Below, one piece after another: positions 51,933 through 60,538 of a stretch of DNA of 64,000 nt (position 1 is its first letter; every line of letters starts with the position of its first letter). Made by a program: the position numbers and the translations under genes. The DNA is taken from the NCBI GenBank assembly GCA_023265455.1, contig JAHFTQ010000003.1, positions 161,907-225,906 on the forward strand, written 5' to 3'. The notes beneath the pieces were generated by a model, which ran no database searches, had not been told where the DNA came from, and saw nothing but the letters and a program-made list of their open reading frames with translations. This stretch comes from Parachlamydiales bacterium. Its GTDB lineage: Bacteria > Chlamydiota > Chlamydiia > Chlamydiales > Rhabdochlamydiaceae.

Positions 51933-54317
51933 ATGGCAAACGTTAAAAAAATTGTTCTATACTCTTCTGCGATTTTGTTCACCTGCTCCCCTTTTGTGCA
52001 GGCCTATCCCGATTCCCCTATTGCCGCAGAGGTCTATGAGACCAGACGCGTCGATAGGATCGAGATCCAGGCAGAAAACCTCCCCCCTGGTACCTCTTTT
52101 GATCCTCGGCCTGTCTTAGATAAAATGAAAACCAAGGTCGGCGAGCCGTTTTATCAACAAATTTTTGATATCGACTTGAAAGTCCTCTCTGAGGACTACG
52201 ACCGGATCGAGCCTCAGATCGATGTCCACGATACAACGGTGTCCCTCACGATTAAAGTCTGGCTCCGCCCTACCATCCGAAAAATTACTTGGCAGGGCAA
52301 CTCCCATATTAAGAGCAGTACGCTACAAAAAGAGCTCGGCATTAAAGGCAACCGGACATTTAACCGCGTTGAATTCAATAAAAAATTCAACCAGGTTAAA
52401 GAATACTACGTCAAAAAAGGGTACTTCGAGTCTCAGCTCTCCTATACGATTCAGCCGATCCCAGACTCCCAAGACGTCGACATCGTCATTGACGTTGTGG
52501 AAGGCCGCGCTGGCATCATCGATGACATCGTCTTCAGCGGCTTTACAGATGAAGAAAAGAGCAAAATCTTGGAGATGATCTACACTAAAAAGTACAACCT
52601 CTTCACCAGTTGGATGACGAACCAGGGAGTCTTTAATGAAGAGATGATCGAGCACGACCGCCTCACCATTTTGAACGTTTTGCAAAATGAAGGGTATGCC
52701 GATGCAAAAGTCGATCTCCAAATCACCAATTCTGAAAAAGAAGGCCGGATTGTCATCACCTTGACTGCCGAACACGGTGTGATTTTCCATTTTGGAACGG
52801 TCACCTTCAGCGTGACGGGAGATCAAAACCACCTCTTCACAAACGAAGAGATCAAACGTCTCTTCCTCATTCATGAAGATGACCTCTACTCTCCCGATAA
52901 AATGAGAGCGACAGCGGATGCTATTAAAGAACTCTACGGACGTAAAGGCTATATCGACACTAACGTCCAATTTGAGACAGAACTCTCCCCCGATAAACCC
53001 GTTTACAACGTCCATTTCGATATCGAAGTCGGATCTGTCTATAAAATTGGTCTCATCCGCGTGATTGGCAACGAGCAGACTCAGACCCATGTGATCTTGC
53101 GTGAATCGCTTCTTGTCCCCGGAGAAACCTTTAACTCTGCCAAACTCAAATCGACTCAAGAGCGCCTCCAAAACATCGGATATTTTAAAAATGTTAACGT
53201 CTATCCTGTCAGATCACAAGACGATCAACTGCTCGGTGATAACTACCGCGATGTCTACATCGAAGTGGAAGAGACAACGACAGGTCATGCGAGCCTCTTC
53301 TTTGGCCTGAGTTCAGGCGATGGTGGGTTCGGAGGACTGGATGTCACTGAAACAAATTTCAACTATAAAGGACTTCGGCACCTGCCTAAAAAAGGAGTGT
53401 CAGCACTCCGAGGCGGCGGTGAGTATGCCCACGCTAAACTCCAGATAGGCAATAAACAACGCAGCTATCTGATGTCATGGATGACCCCCTACTTCCGTGA
53501 TACACTTTGGCGTGTAGGGTTCGAGGCTCTTCTCACCCAAAAAAGCCATCTGCAAGCCAAAGATTATGAAATCGACTCCATTGGTGGCAGCCTATTTGCT
53601 TCGTATCCCCTTTCAGCCTATTGGACTGTCGGAACCAAATACCGTATAAAATATGCCGACATCGACCCTAAACACAATATTTCTAAGAAAGAAGAAGAGA
53701 CCAAAAAAGGAACAGGAACGACCTCTGCGATCTCGGCCTCTTTGAACTACGACTCGACCGATAGCATCATGAAGCCCCATAACGGCCTTAGAACCTACCT
53801 CGAGGCGGAATTTGCCGGTGTCGGAGGAAAGTTCTCGTTCCTCAAATACAGCTACGTCAATACATTTTACCAAGAGCTCTGGCGCCACGGCATTATGAAA
53901 TACCGTTGGGAAGCTAAATTTATCCAGCCGATTTGGTGGACCAACTCTGCTGATGACATCCCTGAAAGTGAACGGTTCTTCCTCGGCGGAGAAAACTCCG
54001 TCCGCGGCTACCGCGCTTTTGCTCTGGGCCCTAAGTTCCCCAGTGGAGATCCTCAAGGAGGCATCACCTCTTCTGTTCTCTCCGTTGAGTACCTCCATGA
54101 GATTTTTTCCATTGTCGATGGCTTCCTCTTCATCGATGCTGGATCTATCTCACTTGGCAAATTCCAGATCACAGAGTACCAGATGAGCTACGGGTTAGGC
54201 GTACGTGTTGAAATCATGAACCGCGTGCCCATCACTGTGGGGTACGGTATCCCCGTCAATCCGAAACACCACAGCCAAGTTCACAAGTTCTTCTTCTCCA
54301 TGGGTGGACAATTTTAA
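51933..54317 (+). CDS. bamA: Outer membrane protein assembly factor BamA (Omp85)
   Basis: This 794-residue protein inserts beta-barrel proteins into the outer membrane. The start at 51933 (MANVKKIVLYSSAILFTCSPFVQA) gives a good signal peptide; the longer open frame from 51807 lies in the upstream gene. Four to five POTRA domains occupy about residues 35-430 (e.g. VDRIEIQAENLPPGT, IRKITWQGNSHIKSSTLQKELG). The barrel carries the SVRGYRAF loop-6 motif (about 687) and ends ..FFSMGGQF with the terminal Phe. The order with skp and lpxD is the chlamydial one. Confidence 0.96.
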   Translation: MANVKKIVLYSSAILFTCSPFVQAYPDSPIAAEVYETRRVDRIEIQAENLPPGTSFDPRPVLDKMKTKVGEPFYQQIFDIDLKVLSEDYDRIEPQIDVHDTTVSLTIKVWLRPTIRKITWQGNSHIKSSTLQKELGIKGNRTFNRVEFNKKFNQVKEYYVKKGYFESQLSYTIQPIPDSQDVDIVIDVVEGRAGIIDDIVFSGFTDEEKSKILEMIYTKKYNLFTSWMTNQGVFNEEMIEHDRLTILNVLQNEGYADAKVDLQITNSEKEGRIVITLTAEHGVIFHFGTVTFSVTGDQNHLFTNEEIKRLFLIHEDDLYSPDKMRATADAIKELYGRKGYIDTNVQFETELSPDKPVYNVHFDIEVGSVYKIGLIRVIGNEQTQTHVILRESLLVPGETFNSAKLKSTQERLQNIGYFKNVNVYPVRSQDDQLLGDNYRDVYIEVEETTTGHASLFFGLSSGDGGFGGLDVTETNFNYKGLRHLPKKGVSALRGGGEYAHAKLQIGNKQRSYLMSWMTPYFRDTLWRVGFEALLTQKSHLQAKDYEIDSIGGSLFASYPLSAYWTVGTKYRIKYADIDPKHNISKKEEETKKGTGTTSAISASLNYDSTDSIMKPHNGLRTYLEAEFAGVGGKFSFLKYSYVNTFYQELWRHGIMKYRWEAKFIQPIWWTNSADDIPESERFFLGGENSVRGYRAFALGPKFPSGDPQGGITSSVLSVEYLHEIFSIVDGFLFIDAGSISLGKFQITEYQMSYGLGVRVEIMNRVPITVGYGIPVNPKHHSQVHKFFFSMGGQF

Positions 54318-54341
54318 ATTATTTTTACAAGGAGCATTATT

Positions 54342-54944
54342 ATGAAAACAAAAGCCTTTTTAATCGCCTTGACTCTCGCCGCCTTACACTTAGGTGCAGC
54401 AGACCCTCAAGAAGGTATCGTTAATTTTGCAAATTGCGTCACCGATTCTAAACTCGGCAAACAAGAGCAAGCCTCTTTTGAAGCAACTCGCAAACAGTTC
54501 TTCACTTTGCTTGAAGATACCGATAAACAAATCAAAGACCTCACTGCCAAGCTCCAAGACAAAGACACCCTCGATGGTCTTTCTCCTGAAGCCGAACAAG
54601 AGATGAAAAGCAAAGTGGAGCAACTTAACCAAGAGCTCTACCACTATAACCAACAGTACAATCAGTTCATCTCCCAAGGGCAATACAGATTTGTTCAAGC
54701 GATCATGTCAGGAGCTATCCACGCTGCTGAAAAAATCGCCTCTGCTAAGGGATACACCAAAATCGCTAACAAAGATGCTTACCTCTATTATTCTCCTTCT
54801 CTTGACATCACATCCGATGTCGTGAAAGAAATGGATAAAACTTTCGAAGAAGAGACTAAAAAGCAGGCAGCTGCAACTTCTCCTGTAGAACCTCCTAAAC
54901 CAGAGACTCCCGTAGATGCAAAAGACGCTACAAGCACTCGCTAG
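54342..54944 (+). CDS. skp: Periplasmic chaperone Skp/OmpH
   Basis: This 200-residue protein has a signal peptide (MKTKAFLIALTLAALHLGAA). IVNFANCVTDSKLGKQEQASFEATRKQF matches the OmpH N-terminal strand/helix, and a long coiled-coil arm follows (about 60-110). The C-terminal tail is proline- and threonine-rich. It is predicted to hold unfolded outer-membrane proteins for BamA. AAGGAG precedes the ATG 24 bases after bamA. Its last 29 bases overlap lpxD. Confidence 0.92.
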   Translation: MKTKAFLIALTLAALHLGAADPQEGIVNFANCVTDSKLGKQEQASFEATRKQFFTLLEDTDKQIKDLTAKLQDKDTLDGLSPEAEQEMKSKVEQLNQELYHYNQQYNQFISQGQYRFVQAIMSGAIHAAEKIASAKGYTKIANKDAYLYYSPSLDITSDVVKEMDKTFEEETKKQAAATSPVEPPKPETPVDAKDATSTR

Positions 54945-55917
54945 TCTCACAGAGACAAAACTCATCGGCGACCCCGACTATCTGATTACCGGGGTCGACG
55001 ACTTGGCTCACGCCAAGCCGACCGATGCGACGTTTCTGGCAAATCCCCTTTACCGTCCCCTCCTGAAAACCACCCAGGCAGGGGTCGTTTGTACTTTTCC
55101 CTCGACACCACTTATCGAAGGCAAAAACTATCTGATCTCCGAAAGCCCCTCAGAGACCTTTCAACAGCTTCTTCGCCTTTTTGCTCCCCAAGAGCACCAC
55201 GTGTCGGGCTTCCAGGGCATCCATCCCACCGCGGTGATCCATCCCACCGCTCAAATCGGCACTGACGTCACCATAGGACCCTGCTCTGTCATCGATGCTC
55301 ACACCATCATCGGCGATCGGACCCACCTAGGCCCTTCTGTGGTCGTGGGCGCTGGCGTCCACATCGGCACCGACTGCCGTCTCCACCCCCATGTCACCAT
55401 CCGAGAAGGCTGCAAACTCGGAAACCGTGTCATCATCCAACCCGGTGCCGTCATTGGCTCTTGCGGTTTTGGCTATACGACCTCCGCTAAAGGAGAGCAC
55501 CTCAAACAAGAACAGTTCGGCATTGTTGTCCTTGAAGACGACGTTGAAATCGGCGCTAATACCACCATTGATCGCGCCCGCTTCAAAGAGACCCTCATCT
55601 GCCGCGGCACAAAAATCGATAACCTCGTCCAGATCGCCCATAACGTCGAACTCGGCGCCCACAACATCATTGTCTCCCAAACGGGCATCTCCGGCTCTGT
55701 TAAAACAGGCCGCTACGTGATCATGGCAGGCCAGACAGGCACCGTCGGACACATCACCATTGCCGACCAAACCCAGTTCGCCGCCCGTAGCGGCATCAAA
55801 AAATCGATCAAATCTCCCGGCAAATACGGCGGCAATCCTGCCATCCCCCTTGCCGAGCACCAACGCGAGCAAGTTCTCCTCAGACAGCTCATCAAGAAAA
55901 ACCAGCGCCTTGCGTAA
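54916..55917 (+). CDS. lpxD: UDP-3-O-acylglucosamine N-acyltransferase
   Basis: This 333-residue lipid A enzyme adds the second acyl chain. It has an N-terminal uridine-binding domain (about 1-100), then left-handed beta-helix hexapeptide repeats (IHPTAVIHPTAQIGTDVTIGPCSVI ...). GSCGFGY and LVQIAHNVELGAHNII contain the catalytic histidine region. The overlap with skp suggests coupled translation. It indicates a lipid-A-containing outer membrane. Confidence 0.95.
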   Translation: MQKTLQALASLTETKLIGDPDYLITGVDDLAHAKPTDATFLANPLYRPLLKTTQAGVVCTFPSTPLIEGKNYLISESPSETFQQLLRLFAPQEHHVSGFQGIHPTAVIHPTAQIGTDVTIGPCSVIDAHTIIGDRTHLGPSVVVGAGVHIGTDCRLHPHVTIREGCKLGNRVIIQPGAVIGSCGFGYTTSAKGEHLKQEQFGIVVLEDDVEIGANTTIDRARFKETLICRGTKIDNLVQIAHNVELGAHNIIVSQTGISGSVKTGRYVIMAGQTGTVGHITIADQTQFAARSGIKKSIKSPGKYGGNPAIPLAEHQREQVLLRQLIKKNQRLA

Positions 55918-55946
55918 AAAACCCCTCTCTGCGATAGCTGGGGGAG

Positions 55947-56867
55947 ATGCTCAGGTATTACTACAAGACTATCCGTGACGAAGAATTTCAGGTCATCCCT
56001 GAGCCCAAGGAAGGGTGCTGGATTCATATTGAAGAGGCGCGTCAAGAAGACCTAACAGCCCTGTCCCAGCAACTGGGTTTAGAACAAATTGATCTGCAAG
56101 ACTGCCTCGACAAGTTCGAAGTGCCCCGCGTCGAAAAAGTCCAAAGCACCGTCCTCATCTTCACCAGGCATCCTACCGAATATGAAACAGGCCTTTACAC
56201 CTCAACGCTTGCCATCATCTTAGCGCCTCACTACATTGCCACCGTCTCCCCTCACCAAAGTCATCTCGTTCAGAACTTTCTTGGTCAAAAAAGCAAACTC
56301 TCAACGCTGCAAAAATCAAAGTTCCTCATCGCGCTTCTCATGAAAATCACTCACGACTTTACCGCTCATATTAGACGCGTCCGCCATAATGTTCTCACAC
56401 AAGAAAAAGAGATGATTTCTGTTGATAGTGAAGATATCACGGCTCTGACAAAAAACGAAGAGATCCTCAACCAATATTTATCAGCCTTAATTCCCCTCCG
56501 TAATGTCCTGGAAGCCATCACGTCAGGCCGCTATACCAACCTCTATGAGAAAGACCAAGATCTCCTAGGAGACTTGCTCAATGCTGTCAAACAATCGGAA
56601 GATCTTTGCAGCATCAGTGTGAAAAGTATTCGATCCCTGAGAGATTCCTATCAGATTATCTTTACGAATAACCTTCACAAAACCATCAAGCTCTTGACGG
56701 CGCTAACCATCTTGTTCAATATCCCGACAATGATTGCCAGTTTCTACGGTATGAACGTTCCCTTACCTCTCGCTGGCCACCACTTCGCCTTCTTCTACCT
56801 GATCGGAGCAACCACATTCATCATTCTTCTGGCTGTCTTGTACTTCCAACGCAAGCGTTGGTTATAG
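55947..56867 (+). CDS. corA: CorA-family divalent cation transporter
   Basis: This 306-residue inner-membrane Mg2+/Co2+ channel is a pentamer in known homologues. A large cytosolic domain is followed by two C-terminal transmembrane helices, with the defining YGMNVPLP motif after TM1. GGGGGAG abuts the ATG, closer than ideal. The TAG stop consists of TA from the original site and G, the first base of an inserted 166-bp repeat. The reconstructed pre-insertion sequence also stops here, overlapping the end of the convergent E2 gene. Confidence 0.95.
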   Translation: MLRYYYKTIRDEEFQVIPEPKEGCWIHIEEARQEDLTALSQQLGLEQIDLQDCLDKFEVPRVEKVQSTVLIFTRHPTEYETGLYTSTLAIILAPHYIATVSPHQSHLVQNFLGQKSKLSTLQKSKFLIALLMKITHDFTAHIRRVRHNVLTQEKEMISVDSEDITALTKNEEILNQYLSALIPLRNVLEAITSGRYTNLYEKDQDLLGDLLNAVKQSEDLCSISVKSIRSLRDSYQIIFTNNLHKTIKLLTALTILFNIPTMIASFYGMNVPLPLAGHHFAFFYLIGATTFIILLAVLYFQRKRWL

Positions 56868-57032
56868 AGGTGGTTGCAAAACTCCATTTGGGGCCAAACC
56901 CGCGCTTTTTAAGCAGGATCCGAATTCTGCGCAAATCGCCTATTCTAAATCGAATATGTCAATTTGCGCAGAACGCGGCCCTGCTTAAAAATCATCGAAT
57001 TTGGCCTCCAAAGCGAGTTTTACAACCACCTC
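56867..57032. repeat. 166-bp hairpin MITE family, copy 3, between corA and pdhC
   Basis: GAGGT...ACCTC termini with a perfect TATA duplication (56863-56866 and 57033-57036). Its length is identical to copy 2 and most bases match. Its terminal G (on each strand) completes the TAG stops of both convergent genes. Confidence 0.93.
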
Positions 57033-58306
57033 TATAGAATCAAAGCGGTAGGGTTCTCAAGATATTTTTTGACGGTAATTAGGAACTGAGCACCAACAGC
57101 TCCGTCGATCACCCGGTGATCTCCTGAAAGAGTCATGCGCATGACTTTCCCAGGAATGACATGATGGTCAGAGACCACAGCGCGGTCTTCGACAGCTCCG
57201 ATAGCCAAGAGCGCAGCCTGGGGAGGATTGATGATCCCCACGAAATCGGAGACGCCATACATACCCAGATTAGAGACTGTAAACGAGCCCCCTGCGTAGT
57301 CTTCACGCTGAAGCTTCCCCTCTTTAGCTTTTTGAGCTAACACCTTCACTTCTGCTGAAATCTCCCCGAGATTTTTGTAGTCGGCGTGACGGATGATCGG
57401 AGTGATGAGCCCCTCTGGAAGAGCGACAGCCACAGAAATATCGATTGTCTTAAAGCGAATGAGAGTCTGCTGGGCTGAGTTAAATCCGCTGTTGACAGCG
57501 GGATGCTCCCGCAAAGCTAAAGCACAGGCGCGAATGATGAAATCATTGACAGAGACCTTATGTCCCAAATTTTTGAGCTGCTCGCGCATATCCACAAGCT
57601 TTTCTGCACGCACTTCCATTGTGACATAGAAGTGAGGAATAAAGGTTTTTGATGCTTGGAGCCGCTCTGAGATGATTTTACGCATCGGAGAGAGTTTTTC
57701 TTCTTCAAACGTTCCTGGAGCAACCTCTGGCCGCTCATGACGGCTAAACGTGATCGGCAAATCAGGCTGTCCTAAGGGAAGATCTTCACTGACGATACGG
57801 TGTCCTGGCCCTGTTCCTCTGATCGTTGCAAGATCGATCCCCTTTTCTCTTGCGAGTTTTTTTGCTAAAGGAGAGGCTGCAATATGTCCTTCTGCGGCTT
57901 TCCCAAAATCGTAGTGCTTTAAAGGCGGCTCAGGAACAAATGCTGGCTGAGAAAGCCCTCCGGAGGCAATAGGAGCCGCCGAGGGAGTTTCTGCTTTTTT
58001 AGCAGCTGCAACAGGAGGGGCTTTTGCAAGGGCTCCCTCAGGCTTATAACCCTCAATACTTTCGTCTTTTTTTTCGGTGAAAATTGCAACGGCCTGATTA
58101 ACGACAGCAGACTCCCCCTCTTTAATGATGATCTTGCGTAAGTAACCGCCGTCGAGCGCGGCATGCTCTACCGTCGCCTTGTCGGTCGCGACCTCGAAAA
58201 TCACATCACCTGCTTTAACAAGATCACCCTCTTTTTTACGCCATTTGGCAATAGTGCCCTCATCCATCGTCGGAGAAAGCTTCGGCATCGTCAGAGTAAA
58301 GGGCAT
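57032..58306 (-). CDS. pdhC: Pyruvate dehydrogenase complex E2 (dihydrolipoamide acetyltransferase)
   Basis: This 424-residue protein has an N-terminal lipoyl domain (MPFTLTMPKLSPTMDEG ... FEVATDKATVE, lipoyl-Lys about 43). An alanine/proline-rich linker leads to an E3-binding domain (ASPLAKKLAREKGIDLATIRGTGPGHRIV). The catalytic domain has GDHRVIDGAVGAQFL (HxxxDG) near the end. ATG at 58306 has GAGGTG upstream, and the TTG at 58318 is rejected. E1 and E3 genes are not adjacent on the visible side. The stop codon is completed by the MITE. Confidence 0.94.
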   Translation of the reverse strand: MPFTLTMPKLSPTMDEGTIAKWRKKEGDLVKAGDVIFEVATDKATVEHAALDGGYLRKIIIKEGESAVVNQAVAIFTEKKDESIEGYKPEGALAKAPPVAAAKKAETPSAAPIASGGLSQPAFVPEPPLKHYDFGKAAEGHIAASPLAKKLAREKGIDLATIRGTGPGHRIVSEDLPLGQPDLPITFSRHERPEVAPGTFEEEKLSPMRKIISERLQASKTFIPHFYVTMEVRAEKLVDMREQLKNLGHKVSVNDFIIRACALALREHPAVNSGFNSAQQTLIRFKTIDISVAVALPEGLITPIIRHADYKNLGEISAEVKVLAQKAKEGKLQREDYAGGSFTVSNLGMYGVSDFVGIINPPQAALLAIGAVEDRAVVSDHHVIPGKVMRMTLSGDHRVIDGAVGAQFLITVKKYLENPTALIL

Positions 58307-58326
58307 AATCCACCTCAAAATATATT

Positions 58327-58498
58327 AGACCTCTTGCGTAATTAAGGTTCTGTCGAATTTCTGGTTCTTTTGAGCCAAGTTTTCGATTTTTTTTGCAGGG
58401 GTCATATCAACTTCCAGATATTACCCCTGCAAAAAAAATCAAAAATTGGCCAAAATAATCCAGAAAGTCGACGAACCCTTAATCACGCAAGAGGTCTA
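58327..58498. repeat. 172-bp inverted-repeat element
   Basis: Terminal arms AGACCTCTTGCGT-ATTAA... / ...TTAATCACGCAAGAGGTCT of about 40 bases are inverted copies. An inner stem TTTTTTTTGCAGGGGT / ACCCCTGCAAAAAAAA makes nearly the entire element one long hairpin. It lies between the divergent pdhC and 58576 genes. No second copy is present in the window. Confidence 0.85.
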
Positions 58499-58540
58499 CT
58501 CTCATGACTATACTTAAAACATGAATAGGATGTCAAATCC

Positions 58541-58569
58541 TTGAAATTTGAATCTATCTTGTCTATAAT
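58541..58569 (+). promoter_or_regulatory. Near-consensus promoter overlapping the 58576 start
   Basis: TTGAAA (58541-58546), 17 bases, TATAAT (58564-58569). The ATG at 58576 is seven bases past the -10 box and there is no ribosome site, so a leaderless message is predicted. Confidence 0.75.
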
Positions 58570-58575
58570 ACGGCC

Positions 58576-59799
58576 ATGTCAATTTTTAAATTTTGCCTTT
58601 TCCTCCTCGTTATTGCTTTCTCTGCAGTTTTTGCTAGCCCAAAAGCTGTTCTTTTCAATGATACCTCAGCTTGGTACCATTGGGGATGTACGGGAACCAG
58701 TACAGCATTAAAAGAAGGTATTCGAGCCTTGGATTTTGAACTGGAGTCCATTCCCATCCATGTGGTCTATGCATTGAAAGAGGTCCCGCCCTTTGAGGAA
58801 TTCGGTAACCGTGAAAAATTTAATTGTTTTTGCGAGAAGAATCCAGAAATTGCAAATTCTATTGTGAACGCTGATGCTGTCGTGATCACAGGTGAAGGGA
58901 CAATTCATGACCTGAGAGCAGCCCCTCGAGCTCTTCTTTATTTGGCCTTTGCCTCCAAGCAATTTCTTGGAAAACACGTAGAAATTATCCACCACTCAGC
59001 TTACCCCAAAGATGAACCTCAATTCTCTCCATCTCTTTCCACAAATCTCAAAATTCTGTCCGAATCTCCTCCTACAAGTCCTGAAGAGGCAAAAAAAATC
59101 TATCAAACGGTCTATTCACAGCTCGATTTCATAGCCATTCGAGAGCCTATAAGCCTTGAAAAAATGAAAAATATCGGCATCGCATCAACCTTGAGTTTTG
59201 ATTGCCTTCCCCTCTATATCAGAGACCATTATCAGACACCTAAACAGATCCAAGATAAAAACGTTGTTCTTGCAGGGTCTATTGCTCATACTAAAGCTGG
59301 AGTTGAACAGCTAGGTCTCTACCTTGAAGAACTCTCTAAGAGCGGCTTTAAAACTAAAGTCTTAATCGGAGCTGCTGCCTTCCCTGCAAGAGATGATAAA
59401 GCGTTTGTTGAACTGCTAAAAAACCATTGCAAGGCCCCTTGGGAACTGATTAATGCCTCCTCAATGGAAGAGTGGTTGGAGACCATTAATCACGCGACCT
59501 TGCTTGTATCGGGTCGTTTCCACCATTCCATTGCTGCTTTTTGCTTGAACACCCCCTTTATTGCTCTGAATAGCAATACTCCTAAAATTCATGCTTTTTG
59601 TTCTTTAGTAGAACAACCCTCCCCTCTTCTCTACTCAGATCCAGCACTTGTGGAGAAATTATTAGTTCGCACAAACAGTATTCTTAACTCCCCTCCACCA
59701 GATAATAAGGCAAAAATCGACTTCCTATCTCACCTTGCTGAGAAAAACTTCGAAGGCCTCAAAGCTTTTGCAAAAAATAAAAAATCTGATAGATCTTAA
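58576..59799 (+). CDS. Polysaccharide pyruvyl transferase-like protein, exported
   Basis: This 407-residue protein has a signal peptide (MSIFKFCLFLLVIAFSAVFAS), which fixes the start codon. LFNDTSAWYHWGCTGTSTALKEGI and VVITGEGTIHD are GT-B-like N-terminal motifs of the CsaB/pyruvyl-transferase superfamily. FIAIREPISLEKMKNIG and VSGRFHHSIAAFCLNTPFIAL are its C-terminal ones. A signal peptide is unusual because most members are cytosolic. It probably forms a unit with the following EEP-domain gene. Confidence 0.8.
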   Translation: MSIFKFCLFLLVIAFSAVFASPKAVLFNDTSAWYHWGCTGTSTALKEGIRALDFELESIPIHVVYALKEVPPFEEFGNREKFNCFCEKNPEIANSIVNADAVVITGEGTIHDLRAAPRALLYLAFASKQFLGKHVEIIHHSAYPKDEPQFSPSLSTNLKILSESPPTSPEEAKKIYQTVYSQLDFIAIREPISLEKMKNIGIASTLSFDCLPLYIRDHYQTPKQIQDKNVVLAGSIAHTKAGVEQLGLYLEELSKSGFKTKVLIGAAAFPARDDKAFVELLKNHCKAPWELINASSMEEWLETINHATLLVSGRFHHSIAAFCLNTPFIALNSNTPKIHAFCSLVEQPSPLLYSDPALVEKLLVRTNSILNSPPPDNKAKIDFLSHLAEKNFEGLKAFAKNKKSDRS

Positions 59800-59806
59800 G
59801 AAATTT

Positions 59807-60538
59807 ATGAAACTGATGACTCTCAATATTTGGGGAGGGCATGTGAGAGAGCCCCTACTGAAATTTATTGAATCCCATCAAGAGACCGACATTTTCTGTT
59901 TTCAAGAGGTTTATCACCGTGCTGAAAAAAAGATCTCTACCGAAGATCGATTCGTCAGCCTTAACATCTTTTCAGATTTACAAGCTCTTCTCCCCCACCA
60001 CCAGGCTTTTTTTAAACCTGTTGTAGGAAACATCTATGGCATTGGGATGTTCATTAAGAAAGACATTACTGTGTTAGACCAAGGAGAGATTAATATCTAC
60101 GAGAACCCTCTCTATCCGGGTCTAGGCCCCACCCATTCTAGAAATTTACAGTGGGTCCAATGCCAAACCAAGAGCCAAATTTATTCTATCATCAATGTCC
60201 ATGGTCTTTGGAATGGACATGGAAAAACCGACGCCCCTGAAAGAATCGTCCAATCACAGAAAATCAAAGCCTTTATGGAGACGATCAAAACACCCAAAAT
60301 CTTATGCGGTGACTTTAATTTGCGACCTGATACCCAAAGCCTAAAAATGTTAGAGCACGGGATGGAAAATCTTATTCAAACTTTCAACGTCAAATCTACA
60401 CGTACAAGTCTATATTCCAAAGATGAACAGTATGCCGACTATATCCTCATCTCTCCCGAAGTCACCACTCATCGTTTCGAAGTCTTAAAAGACGAAGTCT
60501 CTGATCACTGTCCTCTCATCCTCGAGTTCACGATTTAA
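59807..60538 (+). CDS. Endonuclease/exonuclease/phosphatase-family protein
   Basis: This 243-residue protein starts MKLMTLNIWGGHVREPLL and contains DIFCFQEVYH (metal-binding Glu), INVHGLWNGHG, ILCGDFNLRPDTQSL (GDFN) and a terminal VSDHCPLILEFTI (SDH). These are all the metal and catalytic motifs of the DNase I / EEP fold. The substrate may be DNA, a phosphoinositide or another phosphodiester. ATG at 59807 is chosen since the open frame before it lies in the upstream gene. It converges with, and overlaps by 11 bases, the aminotransferase gene. Confidence 0.87.
   Translation: MKLMTLNIWGGHVREPLLKFIESHQETDIFCFQEVYHRAEKKISTEDRFVSLNIFSDLQALLPHHQAFFKPVVGNIYGIGMFIKKDITVLDQGEINIYENPLYPGLGPTHSRNLQWVQCQTKSQIYSIINVHGLWNGHGKTDAPERIVQSQKIKAFMETIKTPKILCGDFNLRPDTQSLKMLEHGMENLIQTFNVKSTRTSLYSKDEQYADYILISPEVTTHRFEVLKDEVSDHCPLILEFTI

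Noticed and set aside
52323..53171. 282-codon minus-strand frame inside bamA
   Set aside because: Antisense shadow of POTRA-coding sequence; low-complexity and without any recognisable motif.
55327..55872. 181-codon minus-strand frame inside lpxD
   Set aside because: Antisense of hexapeptide repeats; its periodic composition is explained by the LpxD beta-helix.
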